This document shows, piece by piece, positions 48,943 through 62,932 of a stretch of DNA of 64,000 nt. Every line of letters begins with the position of its first letter. Positions within the stretch are counted from its first letter, which is position 1. The notes under the pieces were generated by a model. That model saw only the letters and a program-made list of their open reading frames with translations. It was not told where the DNA came from and ran no database searches. The translations under genes were made by a program, and so were the position numbers. The DNA is from Tubulanus polymorphus (lineage: Eukaryota > Nemertea > Palaeonemertea > Tubulaniformes > Tubulanidae): assembly GCF_964204645.1 (NCBI RefSeq), contig NC_134027.1, positions 8,048,485 through 8,112,484 on the forward strand, written 5' to 3'.

Positions 48943-49760
48943 TTATCGCAACACGAGGAAGCTCCGCCTTTTAATGGAGTAATTAACCATTATGTTCATT
49001 TTGTTTTATTGTCGCAGAAAATGAATAGAACACTAGAATTAATAACCTAATACTCTAATTATTATAAAAGAATTGGAGTGACAGCTCACACCTCGGCCAG
49101 TACCCGACCTATGAGCGGTTGTGCCTTCACACTGTAACAACTTTAATGTTCAAGAACATAAGAAAATTATTCTAATTTCAATTTCAATTTATTCATCATA
49201 AATCCAAAGTATAAGATCGTGAATGAAGAAAAACAACAATAACAACAAACAGACAAAAACAAAAAGACTGCGCAATGAAAGAAAAACAATGAGAGTGAGA
49301 AGTAATACACCACTAGGGCCAACATCCGATGCAATTTCTAAATGGGGGGTCGTTCGAACGGACGAAGTCCACTTGGCTAGTACGGGCCTAGCCGTGAGGA
49401 GATCCGAGAGCTATCCGTACGGGTCCGGCGTACGAATAGCCACTTTGAAATTTTAAATTTGAATTTGTACAAAATGACAAAATTGTTGACTAATAGTAGC
49501 TGAGAGCAATAATAACCACTTACTGAAACGATGTAAAATTATTTTTAGGCTTTTTAACGATGGAATGACTATTAATATGATATTCCATACTTAAGTTTCA
49601 GTTTTCCAGCAGATCTAAATTTCAATAGACTGGTAAAATGAAAAATAAACTAGAAATTACACTGAAAATACATCGCCCTGTTTTCATCGTTTCATTATGT
49701 TAGATTACTATTTTTCATTTGAACTAGGAAGTAAATATTAGGGCGCTTAATTTCAAGAGG
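48943..49760. other. upstream region of rotatin, no gene seen
   Basis: Contains a CAATTTCAATTTCAATTT run near 49175 and an AAC-rich run at 49220-49265, but no exon. The last few hundred bases should hold the RTTN promoter and 5' UTR; no core element stands out. Confidence 0.5.
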
Positions 49761-52700
49761 ATGATGACGAGTAAAGTCGATTTAAAGCTTCTATTCTCGA
49801 AGCTTGGTGAGTTTTCTTAATTCTTTTTCACTTGTCAGAACGTGTGAAGTGTGAAACTATTTGGATTGGTATTGCAAAAAATGCTTTTTCCCAGCCTTTG
49901 ACTTGTTGGCTTTTGTGGTGTGTGGATGTTGTTAATAATAAATAATGTTAGTTTTTAGGAACTGGTTATTTAGCCGGATCCGGTTACTACGGGTCCGGTG
50001 AGTGAACCCTGGCCTTGCTCTTGTTGAGAAAAATTGAATTAAAGAAATCTAATCTTTAGCAGCTTACTCGGTCCCTGGCTGGCGTTGCCTCCTCTTACGA
50101 GGGCTATCGATAATCAAGTAATTGGCTTTTATAATCGGATGGGTGTATGGCTTCGGAAAGTATCTGATTGTGCAACTAAACCATACAGTCTCAGACAGGC
50201 TCCCTCTCCTCAGTCGGTCCACTCATTTCCTTCAATGCTAAAACGTTTTATAAAGATATCACGTCGGTCAGATTGTTTTATGATATTTAATTATAGGTCA
50301 CAAACTTGAGGAGATTCGAGTGCGGGCGCTTAAGAACATTTGCTCCAAGTTAGAACACAAAGTCATATGCGCAGCGGATTTAATCCAAGAAAAGCAGTTG
50401 TTCATCGCTTTATTGGAGTGGTTTAATTTTCCATCAGTGTCTGAAGAAGATGAAGTACTCAAGCTCATTCTTTGCCTTTCAAAAGTATGAAATATGTTGA
50501 ATGCAATTAGATAATTATGATAGGGCCAAATGGAAATGAATTGCCATAAAATCTTTTTGCATTTCTTTTAGCATTCATCGGGTGCTCAGATTCTGTTGGA
50601 TATCGGCGCCGTCGCGTTCTTTTCGAACTTGAGACGAAATTCTGAACAGGGCCGAATTACGGTTATCGATGAAATCGTTGAAAATTTGTTCAAACTGCCA
50701 GAAGGCAAAGAACCAGAACAGGAAGGTACTCCATGTTTGTTCATTCGAAACGAAAGTAAGTATTCAATGCACCAGATGCAAAATACTTTGATCTTAAAAT
50801 CATCCAATTTGGTTTAAAAGACTTGGAGATTGATTATTTTGATATATGCTACACTTTGTCTAGATCAACCTCCTTCGCGAAATGAACCATGGAAGTATGA
50901 TCCGAACCGGGACGGAGCCCAAGTTGGATATTTCAGTCAAAACAACTCACAAGATGAGAACGAGTTGAATAAAGAATCAGGTTATTTGATATAATTCAAT
51001 CAATAATTTTCATTATATGAATAAGAGCCTTTGATGGGTTGAACATCATTTCATGGTTTGATATTTTTAGATTCAGAGTCTGGCTTCAAATTTCCATGCT
51101 ACCCATGGTTATCATTGACTGCAACTGATCGCCATGTGCTTGAATCCACAAATAGGTAAGTCAGTATGCCTGAAAATAGTCTTACACATATATTACGGCA
51201 GCTTAAGTATATTTTGTCTTCTTCAGTTCATTATGCAGTAAAGATGAGGACCATGTTGTCAGTGCTTGTGAATTCCTTTGTGATGTTGTCTTCCCAGATT
51301 TTCCAGCTGAAATCTTCATCCAGAGACCTGCTATAGTAAAGGTAACTTATCGCTTATTAATCAAACAAGTTAATTTTGGCATTTTTTGTTCACAATTAGG
51401 CCTACTAATAATCTTTTCAGAGTCTTTTGTCATTGCTGAAGTTGTCAGAGGAGAAATACGTTCGAGCTGCGGTTGAAGCATCAAATACACTGTCAAGGCT
51501 TAGTGCTGCTCTTCATTCGCGTTTGCGTTATTACCAAGATCCGATATTTTATACTCCTAAAGCTGGTACGTGTGAACTTTCCCTTGTAATTCGACTGAGA
51601 TGTTCGTAGACTTCAGAACAGGGTGGCCACTTACCTGGAAGTCAGAATTTTGTTGAGATTGCTAGATCAGACGTAAGATCATACAGTTTTGTCTATGTTT
51701 TACATATTTGACTGTGTTCATTGATTGGATTCTTAGCAGATCAAGTCAGGGAAATCAGTGTACATGTCAGGCTAAAAACAAGTCAAATAAAAGTGGTCAT
51801 GCTTTTGGACTTGGTTTTGAAGCATGTTCTTGGTTTGAGACTCAAATGGTTTGTTTATAGAATTTGATTTTTTCAAAATTCAGATGTTTCGGTAAGCAAT
51901 TCGTCATCTAGTGACCCGAGTAATAGCAGCTCGAGTCAGCTTCTGTCTCACGGTCGGCTTCGCGGCGATGGTCGCGACGGTGAAAGCTCGAGCGCTCGAA
52001 GTTCCCGTTCAAATTCATCGAGCAGTCATCCGCCACCGATCAGCGGTAGTCATTTAGAGGATCGCAATGACATCATGACGTTGCAATTCAATCAAGTATC
52101 GCTTCCGCATTATTGCGTCATGGTCATTATCAGAGCAACGGAAAACCTGTGTTCAGACAGTGAGAAAATTGTTGCCAAATCGTTGGATTTACTTCACGAA
52201 ACTTTAAAACTGTTAATGGAGACGATAACGGAAAGCATTTGGACAGACCACGCAGCGGCTTCTAAGGAACTGGTAAGTCGTTAAATGGAAACAAATTAGT
52301 TGCAAGGATTTTATATCAATGACTTATTGCAGTCTACAAAGAAGTTGAGTTGAATTGAAAAGCCAATTCGTTATTTTCTTGCCTCAAAAACAGGTTGAAA
52401 ACCTCAAGGAATGTTTAGAGAATATTTCAAATGCTTTGCAACACCATCATCATCTTGTCGCTGGACAGGTTGAGGGCAATGATATATCTATGCATCGTAT
52501 GGCGTACGTCGGCACAGGAGTCTTCCTGTCTCAACTGATGATTTCGCTTATTCCTGTCAGTGTTGTAAGTACCCTTTAGGTTAGAATTAAGAATCAAAAA
52601 TAAAACAGTAGCGGCTGACTATTAACCTTCAGTAACTTCTTTAATCTGATGACAATTTGAAATTGATGATGGTATTTAAGTAATTATCACATATGTACAT

Positions 52701-55700
52701 GGATCTACAATCATCAGGTGGAACATGTTTTGCCGGACAGTTTGAAAGCTGAATTATTCAACCTTGTATTCGATGAGGCGATTGCGCAGACGTACAGTAA
52801 CATCAGGCATTCGCTTATCCCCTATTTGGCTATCGTCAGTCCAGATGAATACATGATTTATCAGTCGGTGATGAAAGTTTGCCTTTCGATGCAGAGCACT
52901 TGCAAGTTTTTGCTCGACTCGCAAAATGCTGTAAGTTGATATTACTCGAAACGCTCCATTCCAAAAATAAGCCAAACAAGGTATTTTATCATTGTTTTAA
53001 CATTGCAGGAAGATGCTGATCTTTCTTCTTGTCTTGCAATGGCTGAAGATTCACTATCCAGCGTACGTTATCACCGAAGCAAAAATCTTATTTTGCAATT
53101 AGTGAAATTAGCATCACAAATGTGAGTACAAGATGGTCTTCAATGGGTCGTAGATTAGCTTTGATAATGGCTGCATAGTTTGAAAAACTATATTTATAGT
53201 TTGAAAAACCTATTTATAGTTTGAAAAACCTAAAAGCAAACAACTGCTACGTTTTCTAGTTGCAGACAAGATGCTGATAGAGCTTTATTAGAAGGAAGTC
53301 AAAGCGTGTTGTTGAAGTATCTCGCATTTCCTGTGCCTCAGATAAGACAGATGACATATACAGCAGTTCTCGACATGGTGAAGGTTTGTAATGATCGTAT
53401 CTTAAGATAAAACCTGTGATTTGTAGTGTACTGAATGCTCGTCTAATCTTCTATAATGTGTTTAGAATTGTCTCAATGTTGAAGAAGCTGCCACTCCCAA
53501 CAGTAATAGATCGGCCGGAATCAGATTTCTTATCAATCAACATATGTTGTATGAAATGTGCTGTTTTGGAATGACCGACTCTCAAGCAGATGTATCTTCA
53601 ATTGCTCAGGAACTAGTGTTATACTTGTTACAAAGCGAGTTACTGCTGCCCGGTGACCAGTGGCAAACTGTACTTCAGACCGTTACTACTGTTTTACCAA
53701 TATTACAGGTAACTAACTACCTTTTACAATCATTAATCTCTGATGAAGTGTTTATAATAACTTGGAATTATATTTTCTGGTCGATTCAGGGATTCTCCGA
53801 TGCTTACACTCCACTCGGACAATGTGTCATTGGTCTTGTGCAACCAGATCCACATTCTCAAACATCCGTTGTACCTCGTCTGGAGCGTTTACGAGGCACA
53901 TTGAGGATGCTGTTCTCCGCTGAGTCAAGGTAATAATGAAGGTCAAATCTAGAGTCCAGTTATACGGTACGGTCATGATTTAGTTGCATTGACTGCCGAG
54001 AATCAATGAGCTATGAATGAAACTCACGTTTCTCTGTTGATTCAAGGTAATAATGAAGCTCAAATCTTGGGTCCAGTTGTATGTTACAGTCATGATTTAG
54101 TTGATGATATGCATCAACTATTTTGCATCAATAAGCTATGAATTAAACTCATGTTTCAGAGTGAGATCAGAGGGTTTGTCAAGGTTAGCGTGGTTCATGA
54201 CACACGAAGAAGGCATCACCAAATTACCATCATTTGCCCAACTGGATATCTCAAAAATATCGAGCAGATTTGTAATCGACAACCCTATCCCAATTCACCC
54301 ATCTGGATCCCCAATTACTGTCTTTACTGTAAGTATATACACCAGACGCAATTTGGAATTTTTCGATTTCAAAAATTCTTATTCAACTCTAAGATGATTA
54401 ATGTTTTCAGTCCGATGAAATGTTGAAAGTCTTCGAAATATTTCATTCAACGACGGTCGAAGCTAAAGTGAAAAAGTCAGCTGCAGATCAACTAGCTATC
54501 ATGATGCAGGGTAAATGAAATTCCATTGCTGTCTGTCATCCTAATTTACGGGAAATTATAACGATGTTATGTGTTCATGTTTCTCTATTTCAATAGACGG
54601 AACACTTCATAAAGCTTTCATGAGAAGAGGTGGATTGGATAAGATATTTGAGATCATAAATGCTGCTATTGTTAAACCCACGATGTCTGAACAACAAAAC
54701 CACCAGGTAGTTTGAATTAGATTGTTGAAATTCAGGCAGTAAAAATTTGACTTATGTGTCCTTTCTGAAATTGAATTTAGTGGAATTATATGCAGAAAGA
54801 AAGGTGGTAAACTTGTCTTACATGATAATTGTAATACCCGGTACACATATCTCTAGGATATCAAGCATCTGCTAACCCCGTGTGTTACGATGCTTCAATA
54901 CTTGTTGTACTATGATTCATCCCTGCGACACCGACTTAGCCATGAAATGGATACATACCTTCCTATTGTTAGAAGTAAGTCCATTCAAGCTGATCATAAT
55001 CACTTAAAACGATTTCGTGACAGGTAATTTTTAAAATTAAACCGAATTCTGAGATATTTATGATATTTATACATGTAGGTTCTCTGATGCTGGCTGATGA
55101 TGGTACAATGAAAACATCAGCTGCATGCGTCCTAGCTCTGATGTTGTTTGATGAAGTCTCTGCTATGGATGTTTGGTATGTACAGTTGATAAACCCTGCC
55201 GGAAAATGAATTGAAGATGAAGTCAGTAGACAATGCCTAGTACAGTTTTCCCTTTGGAAACTGATCTGTATTCGATAAATGTAAATCGAATAGTAATTGT
55301 GACTCAATTGATTTATTACAGGAATGAAGATGATCATAGGAAAGGCTTCAGTGTTCCAGCTTTTGTGATGGATAGGTAAGATGAACAAGTCTGAAACAGA
55401 AATATTCGTTCATTAAAAGAGAGTTAATGATATTACAAAGGCTATTTAGTACTGATACGAGAACAAAAAACTACAAATACTTGAATATTGATGCCGATTA
55501 TTTTTCAGATTCAAGTTCCCATTTGCTTGCAATACTCATCATATAACAAGCCCTCATCGCATTTCTAGCCCACCGGTTGGTGGGGATCCTCTGCAGGCTG
55601 GAATGCCCGCTGAGATGCTGCGCTGTGCGTGGAATGTTGCCTGGCACGGTGACATCGAATTACTTCTGAAAAATATCTCGAGAATCGACAGTTTTCGCGA

Positions 55701-58700
55701 AGATCCTTCCGAGTAAGTTTCAAACGGGGCATAAAGACCCGCATTCATGATGTCGCTATGTGCATACTTGTAAACTTTTATTCTTTCAAAGTTTATTATC
55801 AACATTGAATGTAGCTTGATTGTTGATCTTGTTCTAGGTATTCTCAGAAGTTATTGTTGTCCGCCATTGATAAACTGCTGTTGAAATCGACATATTTACC
55901 TACGTGTCTGTTGAACGCTATCTACGGCGTTATGAATGCTCATACTCATGAAGCTGTTCAGAGTAGTATAATCCGTTTAAAATCGTATCTCACGTGCAGT
56001 AAGCCATTCGCCGACAGTAGTTTATTGCATAAACTGAAGATTCCTGAAGCATTTCAAAGGTAACAAACATCGAAATGTTCAATCTGGAGTTTGCATTCCA
56101 TCTCATCTGACATATCGATATCATTTCATTTCAACCAGGTTTTTACAAGTGATACCTGCCTCGGGACACGATGAGAAACTCCTCGCTGAAATTCTGTCGT
56201 TATTTCGCACGATTCTCAACTGGGCGCCAGACATCGACGTTCGTCTCGCCTCGTGGATGCAGCAGATTCTCGACCAGCCGAAAGGACCGATCATGAACAT
56301 GCTGGCGAGACCTGATGCTCGCGGCGAGATGGGAGAAAAAGTGCTCGGTATTTCAATGCAGACGGTTCGTCATCTTAATCGACACTTGTTGATGTTTGTA
56401 GACATAGTTGTTTCACAGCTTTCTTACTCTGATCAACCTAGGTATGCTCTGTCAATTCTTTACCAATTTTTACACCAGTTTGGGAATTCCTCGGGGAGTT
56501 ACATACATTTCAAGTAAGTTTATTCATTTCTAATGCGTCATTTCTTTCAGGAAACTCACCGAACCGGGAGCAGGAGATCTTGCGCAGAATTTATGCAGTA
56601 AGCTGAACGTATCTGACGCACCGCATTTCTATAATCTATCGGCTCTAGAAACGACGATCCAGTGTCTGATGCACATAACAGCTCGGTTCGTTAATACCAA
56701 TGAAATATGATAACAAAAAATAATACATGTACACGCTTTGAGCATTGGTGGAAATTATACATTGTTTGTTGTTATTTAGGCCTGGTTGGTCTGATGGATT
56801 ATCAGTTGAAGATGGTTCAACAGGATGTGAACAACTATTATCTTGCTTGTTAGAGGTAAGGTAATTCGTCTTATAGAATCCAAGTCATTTGTACATGATG
56901 ATATACTCGTGCTTACACTCCTTTTCATTTTAAAGGTTATCTCTGCATTTCACCTCGGGAGAGCAGACGTATCGTTGACATATATGGGTCGCGGTGTGAC
57001 GAAATGTGCTGCGATTTGTCTCAACCAGCTGGCTCAAGAAATGGCTGTAGTTTCAAACGATAAGGTATTTTCTGAAAATTTGTTTATAAATAAAGGAAGA
57101 GGTAAGATTATAATCTTCTCTCTATAAGCATGCTTTCACTTGTATTCTTTCAGGATTGGCCACTGAAATGGCTGTTCACTCAACAAGAAAAGGAAGCACA
57201 AGCTGGTTTACATTGGTTGTTCCCGTTGTGGGCATACAGAGATCCTATCGTAAGTTAATGTCATCTAAATTTCAAACATGATATATACTTAAATCAAGCT
57301 CTTTATCATTCATTGATTTTCATCATAAAGGTTAGATGTGCGGGTTTGGGTATTGCCGTGACGTTGTCTAGCACTTCAATCGGCCAAGCTACTCTGGTTA
57401 CATCTTGCCAACATCTAAACAGTGGAATCTGGGGCATAGCTTTAGACATTTTGCTGGATCACTACGAATGTAGTATGGTTCGAAGACAGGTATTTCAGAT
57501 TTTTGAACGAATCATCTACATACAATTATCCCATTTAGAGTATAAACTAAAACTATTCAATAATGATTTTCAGGCCGCGTTGTTGTTGATTAATCTAACG
57601 TCACAACCTATGCCAAGTGGAATTGCCGAAGCCGTACAAAATGTATGGCAGGGACCTGTTGTACAAAATGAAGAAAATGGGGTATGTAGAATAGATCGAA
57701 TATTCTACATCCAATTACCACGCTTCATATAAATTATATCAATTATGATAATTCATTTAGACAATTCCATCAGATATCATTTTGAAGTAGGATTTCAATG
57801 TCGTTTATTGTTTGTACATGTAGGTTTCATTGGTTGGAACTTCCGCGTTGTTGATTCTGCTACATCATCGTCAGTTTTATCAGGAGATATTAATCCTGCT
57901 CGCGAACTATTACCCGCATCCAGCCATTCAACCGACAAGTGTTACTTCAACGACGCCAAGTGGGAATAGTTCTCAAACGACAGAAATAACTGGCACCCCT
58001 GGATCAGGTTTGTTAGTGATTTAGAAAATGCATTCATAGTTCGGAGTTTACTGTGTACATGTATATGGATGTGTGAGGTGGAATTGTTGTAAGGAGTTCA
58101 TTATTATTATATATAGGCTCAAGTAATGTTAGCAACGCTGCAGATCAAACTATATCCATCATCAACAGTACGATAAATGAAGCTCTCAAGGATGAGACTG
58201 AACTTAAACAAGCAGGACAAGTAAATTTCACAAGTGTTTTGTACTCTTCTGACAAAGCTGTAATACTGCCTACGTGTTTTATCATTCGTATTCGTATTTG
58301 TAGGTTTTGACATCGACCCCTGATGAGGTATTGAAGCAGAATGTGAGCGGATCTCTTACTCCGGCGTCCCGGCGAAGTACACCACGGGTTGCACGGGCAT
58401 CACCGCGAATGTCTCCACGAGCTGCTGGTCAAGGTACTACACGAACTGAAAATATGAATTATATGTTGAGTTCTAATGAAGGATTATGTGACCTATAACG
58501 TCTATACCTGTATTGCAGGTCATATGTATCGTGCGGCATCTCGGGCAGCGAGCAGTATTGATTCAGAACCGATGCCTGAATATCAGGCAGTTGCTACCCC
58601 GGCGCTTGTAGCGGGAGTTTGCCACCTGTTGACGAACCTTGTCACAATCGTCCCTCATGACACAATGCTCTTTCTACAGAGAGAGAACATCCTGCAAGTT

Positions 58701-61693
58701 TTGTTATGGTAGGTTCTTACCTAGCCTTCAATTAGTTATATCCTGCTTATTGTGACGATAATGATAACAATGATAATCTGTAAATTTGTGTAGCACCTGT
58801 TTCATTGGAGAAATTTTCCCCAGCGCTTTATGGTTAGTGAAAACTGCATATACAGTCCATACACAGATGTTTCAGACTGTGTCTAAATGTGTTCAGATCA
58901 TCTTATTACCCTAGATATGAATTTGCAAGTACGTTTCTTTTTAGTATGTTAGAAGATGAACTATTAGAAGCGTACTGTGCTGAACTACGAACTGCTCCTG
59001 ATAAACGATACTATACAGTTTTCTCCGATATCATGGACATGTACGCGAAGGCGTTGGTTTTACTACAAGCATGCTGCTATCACGACGTACAGTTCAGAGC
59101 TCTGCTTCATCAGTACACAGACAGAATGAAAAAGGTTGCAAAGCTCTTAGCAGTCAATTCAGATGGTAAGACACATTTTTGTATAGATTTTAGCCAGATC
59201 TAACTACTGATAGTTGTATCATGGTTACCTTTTTAGCTTAATTACCATTCATGATATGAGTAGGTAATGTCGTCGGGCATTATTTTACCTGTTGTTGCCA
59301 CTTATGTGCGGATACTTGATTTTATAGGTACTACTGATGTCATTTCTTCGTGCAATGAAATGAAACAGCAAGTATACAACTTCTTCTCAACATTACTGAG
59401 TTTAGGCAGGCGACAAGCATTCACTGACCTTACAAATGTTTTCGTACCGCTATGGGATATACTGACAGGTAAGTTAATTAGAATTCGATGATTCTAATGT
59501 ACGTCTCCCTAGATAATGCCGATGAAAATTATAGTGGCATTTTTTCAGATTCAATGACTAACATCATCGGATCGAAGACAGAGATGTCTATACAAGTATC
59601 GTGTCTTCACGCAATGGCTCTGATCTTTAAAGAAGGTGGAAAGATAAATAGTAAAGGACCAGAATATAATGGTATGGCGATGACTGATGTGTTGGCTGAA
59701 AGCAAGAAATCTGGTAAATCATTTCATTTCAATCTTTCACATATTTTTGATTTCTAGTTTCATTTGATTATGATTTTTACTTAGTCAGATTTTAACTCAT
59801 TTATTGATAAAAGGAAAAAATTATTTACGGTGAATATGCAATGTATATTTTAGTAAAAGCGGGTGAGAGTCAAGCGACTGGAAGTATCCTGTGCGAGACA
59901 TTAGTGACGGCATACGATTCTGTGGCAATGCAGGTATCGAATCAAGACAGCGTAGAAAAGCTGGCAGTCATCGGTGCACTGAAATCATTGCTAGCGGTCA
60001 GTCAAGATGCCAAACAATATGCTCTAGATGGTAAGAGTGAATGAAGAGATTTATCTTGAAATTTTGTCTTTCGATGGATTTGTGTTAACGTTTACCACTG
60101 CATGATATTTATGTTTTGATTTACTGTTGAAGCTGGTCTGGTAGAAAGTATAGCTGAACACATTAAACATACACATGCAAAACTGAATGCCGAGTCGCTA
60201 CAGCTGGGAAGGTCTTCAAACAAATCAAAGAAGGTAGAAGATCAGCAGTCAGGCCAAAATTGTCTGAATGATAGTGTTATCTAATGAAATCGTTTTTACA
60301 TTCCAGGAAGAGCAACTCATGCATGAATTGATTATGACTTTTGACTTGCTGAGAAATTTCATGTATCAAAACTATGATGTTAAGGTAAGCATTTGTTTAT
60401 ATGCATTTGTTTATGATGTCTTAGGTTACGAGTACCCGGTAAGTACTGGTAATATTCATTTGATCATTTAATATCTATTCATAGGCATCATGTCATCAGT
60501 GTGGTTTGAGTAGTATACTTCATAAGATGTGGTCGTGGTGTTTAATTGATGGTAAACTTATGAACGCAACACTTTCTCTGATTGCTACTTATTGCGCCAG
60601 GTGTCCCAATGGTATGTTATAATCCAGCAACATTTACATGCACTGTGCCTTGAATTCAAAAATACATGTACCCAGTAGTTCATATTTCATGTAGTACTGA
60701 TACTTTCAGCTTGTAGTTCACTGGCGTTCACATCACCTGTCGCTGTTTCCGATGTTCCCGGACCCAGAACGCAGCACAGTAACAATTCAATGGTCCACTG
60801 TCTGATCAAACAGGTCGCTAACAAAAATGTCACGAAAGAGAACAGCTCAACTCTGAAACTGATTTACGATATTCTTGCTACTCTGATGCAGTCTGCAGAA
60901 TGCCGCGGCATATTGTGGAAGGTTAGGAATTAATGTGCTTTGAAATATGCATATACGGTATTAGTAAATTGGCCAAACTAATTTTCGTGATCTTATGTAG
61001 AGTAACTTTTTGTTGAAATTTTCGACCATGGCGCCGAAGAAGACTACAAATGCTGGCAAGAAACCTAAAGAGAAACAAATGGAAGAGATGTGTTGGCTGC
61101 AGCTTCTTGCCAATCTTTCATTCTCCACTGAAGGACAGCAGATGATCCTTAAAATTAAAGGTTGGTTTCAAGATTTTTTTACCTAAAAGTAAATACTGGT
61201 AATGTCTTCAACCAATAATGATCGCCTTCCATTTCCGTTTTCAGATTCAGTGAATATTCTGATTGACTTTTGTCACACGACCTCAACCCAATATATGAAC
61301 TATGCAGTGCTCATACTCAGAAATCTGTGTTTCCATGCAGTCAATAAACCCAAACTTTTATCAAATGGTAAGAAAATTGACTCAATGATCATCTGTTTAA
61401 CAGTCACAGTGTCATTGTATATATGTTCAAAATATCAAGTAGATTTTAATCTTTTTGTAGAAAAACTTCTGCCGTGTTTTGTGACATGTCTGAAATCGAA
61501 GAATGATCAGATCATTGCCATAGCAACTTCGGCCCTCCATGCGCTGTTGCACAACAATCAGAAGGCTCGCGTGAATATGAAGAACGCTTTCATTCCTCAG
61601 CGTATACAAGAATGTTCGGAACGCTTGAACGCAGATACTCATCGCAAAATACTAGAAAGCATGATGGCTGTACTGGTTCTGATCAAAGATTAG
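49761..61693 (+). CDS. RTTN: rotatin (complete, 44 exons, 2,230 aa)
   Basis: Exons (phases all consistent): 49761-49806, 50297-50484, 50572-50755, 50864-50980, 51071-51155, 51227-51341, 51421-51565, 51884-52272, 52394-52564, 52718-52930, 53009-53121, 53266-53383, 53466-53708, 53790-53929, 54160-54328, 54411-54510, 54597-54706, 54857-54974, 55079-55175, 55322-55375, 55509-55712, 55838-56059, 56139-56441, 56551-56685, 56780-56855, 56936-57064, 57154-57249, 57331-57489, 57574-57681, 57824-58007, 58117-58220, 58304-58433, 58519-58708, 58945-59165, 59328-59468, 59549-59713, 59854-60030, 60133-60233, 60307-60384, 60485-60611, 60710-60921, 61001-61160, 61245-61367, 61461-61693 (TAG). Human rotatin is 2,226 aa. 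Diagnostic: [46 protein letters not shown] and [10 protein letters not shown] in the N-terminal rotatin domain. The rest is helical, armadillo-like, with Ser-rich inserts in exon 8 and in the exon at 58304-58433. Rotatin (Ana3 in flies) acts at centrioles and basal bodies in centriole assembly and ciliary function. Confidence 0.97.
53184..53232. repeat. short tandem repeat in rotatin intron
   Basis: Three copies of TATAGTTTGAAAAAC(C)TAT or close variants between exons 53009-53121 and 53266-53383. Confidence 0.75.
53913..54159. repeat. ~117-bp tandem duplication including a splice donor
   Basis: The end of the exon at 53790-53929 and its intron start (TCAAGGTAATAATGAAG) are repeated 117 bp downstream (TCAAG at 54042-54046, then GTAATAATGAAG). 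The following AGTCCAGTTAT/GGTCCAGTTGT and GTCATGATTTAGTTG segments are repeated too. The intron thus has a decoy donor at 54047. Its use would read into TAA at once. Confidence 0.85.
58794..58832 (+). other. RTTN: possible 39-nt rotatin microexon
   Basis: TAG/CACC...TTATG/GTTAGTG between exons 58519-58708 and 58945-59165. It begins and ends in the same phase, so it would add 13 residues ([13 protein letters not shown]) without changing the frame. The rotatin reading is intact without it. It may be an alternative exon or chance. Confidence 0.25.
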
Positions 61694-61951
61694 ATTAGTG
61701 TTCCGATTTATTTTAAGTTGACAAATGAAGACCACCATGCTTGTTTTAAGGAGGAACATGTGTTATGGTAACATTTGGAACGTGTCATCTTGTGTCATGC
61801 TGGATTTGGCACATAAAACTATGCTCTTTCATTCAATTTACGAGATTGTAGTAGTTGGATGCTTCATCAATGATTGTGTAAGATAGATTTGATATGCATT
61901 TAAAGGCGACACAGATTGTATTATTATCTACTTAATTTTTTGGCAGGTCCA

Positions 61952-61957
61952 AATAAA
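61952..61957 (+). promoter_or_regulatory. AATAAA poly(A) signal of rotatin
   Basis: First canonical signal after the stop, about 260 bp downstream. Confidence 0.6.
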
Positions 61958-62843
61958 GGTATTCATTTCTTAGAAAACTGCAGTGGTGTTCATTTGTAGT
62001 CGTTCCTGTAGTGTCATGGTTTGTAACGACTCTACTGTTTAAGGCCCCCAGCCAAGCACAAATTACTGATGGGCATTTGTCTAGTACCATGTCTATCATG
62101 GGCACAATTCACTAAAAGGAGCTGAAAAGACAATAAGTGCCTACTTTTGCTTAAGCCTTATTACAAAACATTCGTCTTTTTAAAGGGATTCTCCATATTT
62201 CTCCAAATAAACAACCGCCTCTTGTCAGAATGCTACTCTATATTTTCTTGTTAGTCAATAACACTGATCCATTATATGCCGGAAAGTAAACCTCAATAAA
62301 TACATTGAAAACCAACCAAATATTCAGGTAATGAAGAGACATGGCTGAAAATTTATTATACATGTATTCCAGTAACCTTCACAAAAATCAATACAAACAA
62401 ATTGTGCATCCTTCACCAAAACTTGAATGCTCATCATAATTGAGTGTCCAGTTCCATAGTTGAGGATCAGATTTGATTTGACAAGTACACAGTAATTCCG
62501 CAACTGTGGAACTGGGGTCTTACGTACTCGGATTGGATCTTAATAAGTGTTAAAAGATATCGGCTCTCGGTTATTGGTCGCGAGATATTTTTTAATTCAC
62601 AACGTATCTTTTCAACTATAAAGCACCGTCAACAGCTACACGCAAGTCCAAGATTTATAAACGATTATCGCAGTGAATGTTCTTGCGCCGCGACTATTAC
62701 ATGATGTATCTATGAGATGAATATTTTTGCGAATGCTGTACATGTAGAACAAAATTTGAATGACAAATCCTCGTCGAATAAGACAATATTCTCCACACCA
62801 GTTACTACAACGTTCTAATTCCGCAATAATAATCATTTCAGTA

Positions 62844-62849
62844 TTTATT
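62844..62849 (-). promoter_or_regulatory. AATAAA poly(A) signal of EIF2S2
   Basis: TTTATT on the plus strand, 84 bp past the EIF2S2 stop codon. Confidence 0.65.
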
Positions 62850-62932
62850 AGGATATTCAACCACACAATCTCCTCTCTCTTTTGCTATTGAAATTTGCGA
62901 TAGATCCGATATAAAGTGTTCTCGTGTTATTT

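Larger units (their letters stand above)
61694..62932. other. convergent 3' region between RTTN and EIF2S2
   Basis: 3' UTRs of two tail-to-tail genes. The RTTN poly(A) signal AATAAA is at 61952-61957; the EIF2S2 signal is at 62844-62849 on the minus strand. No exon lies between. Confidence 0.7.
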
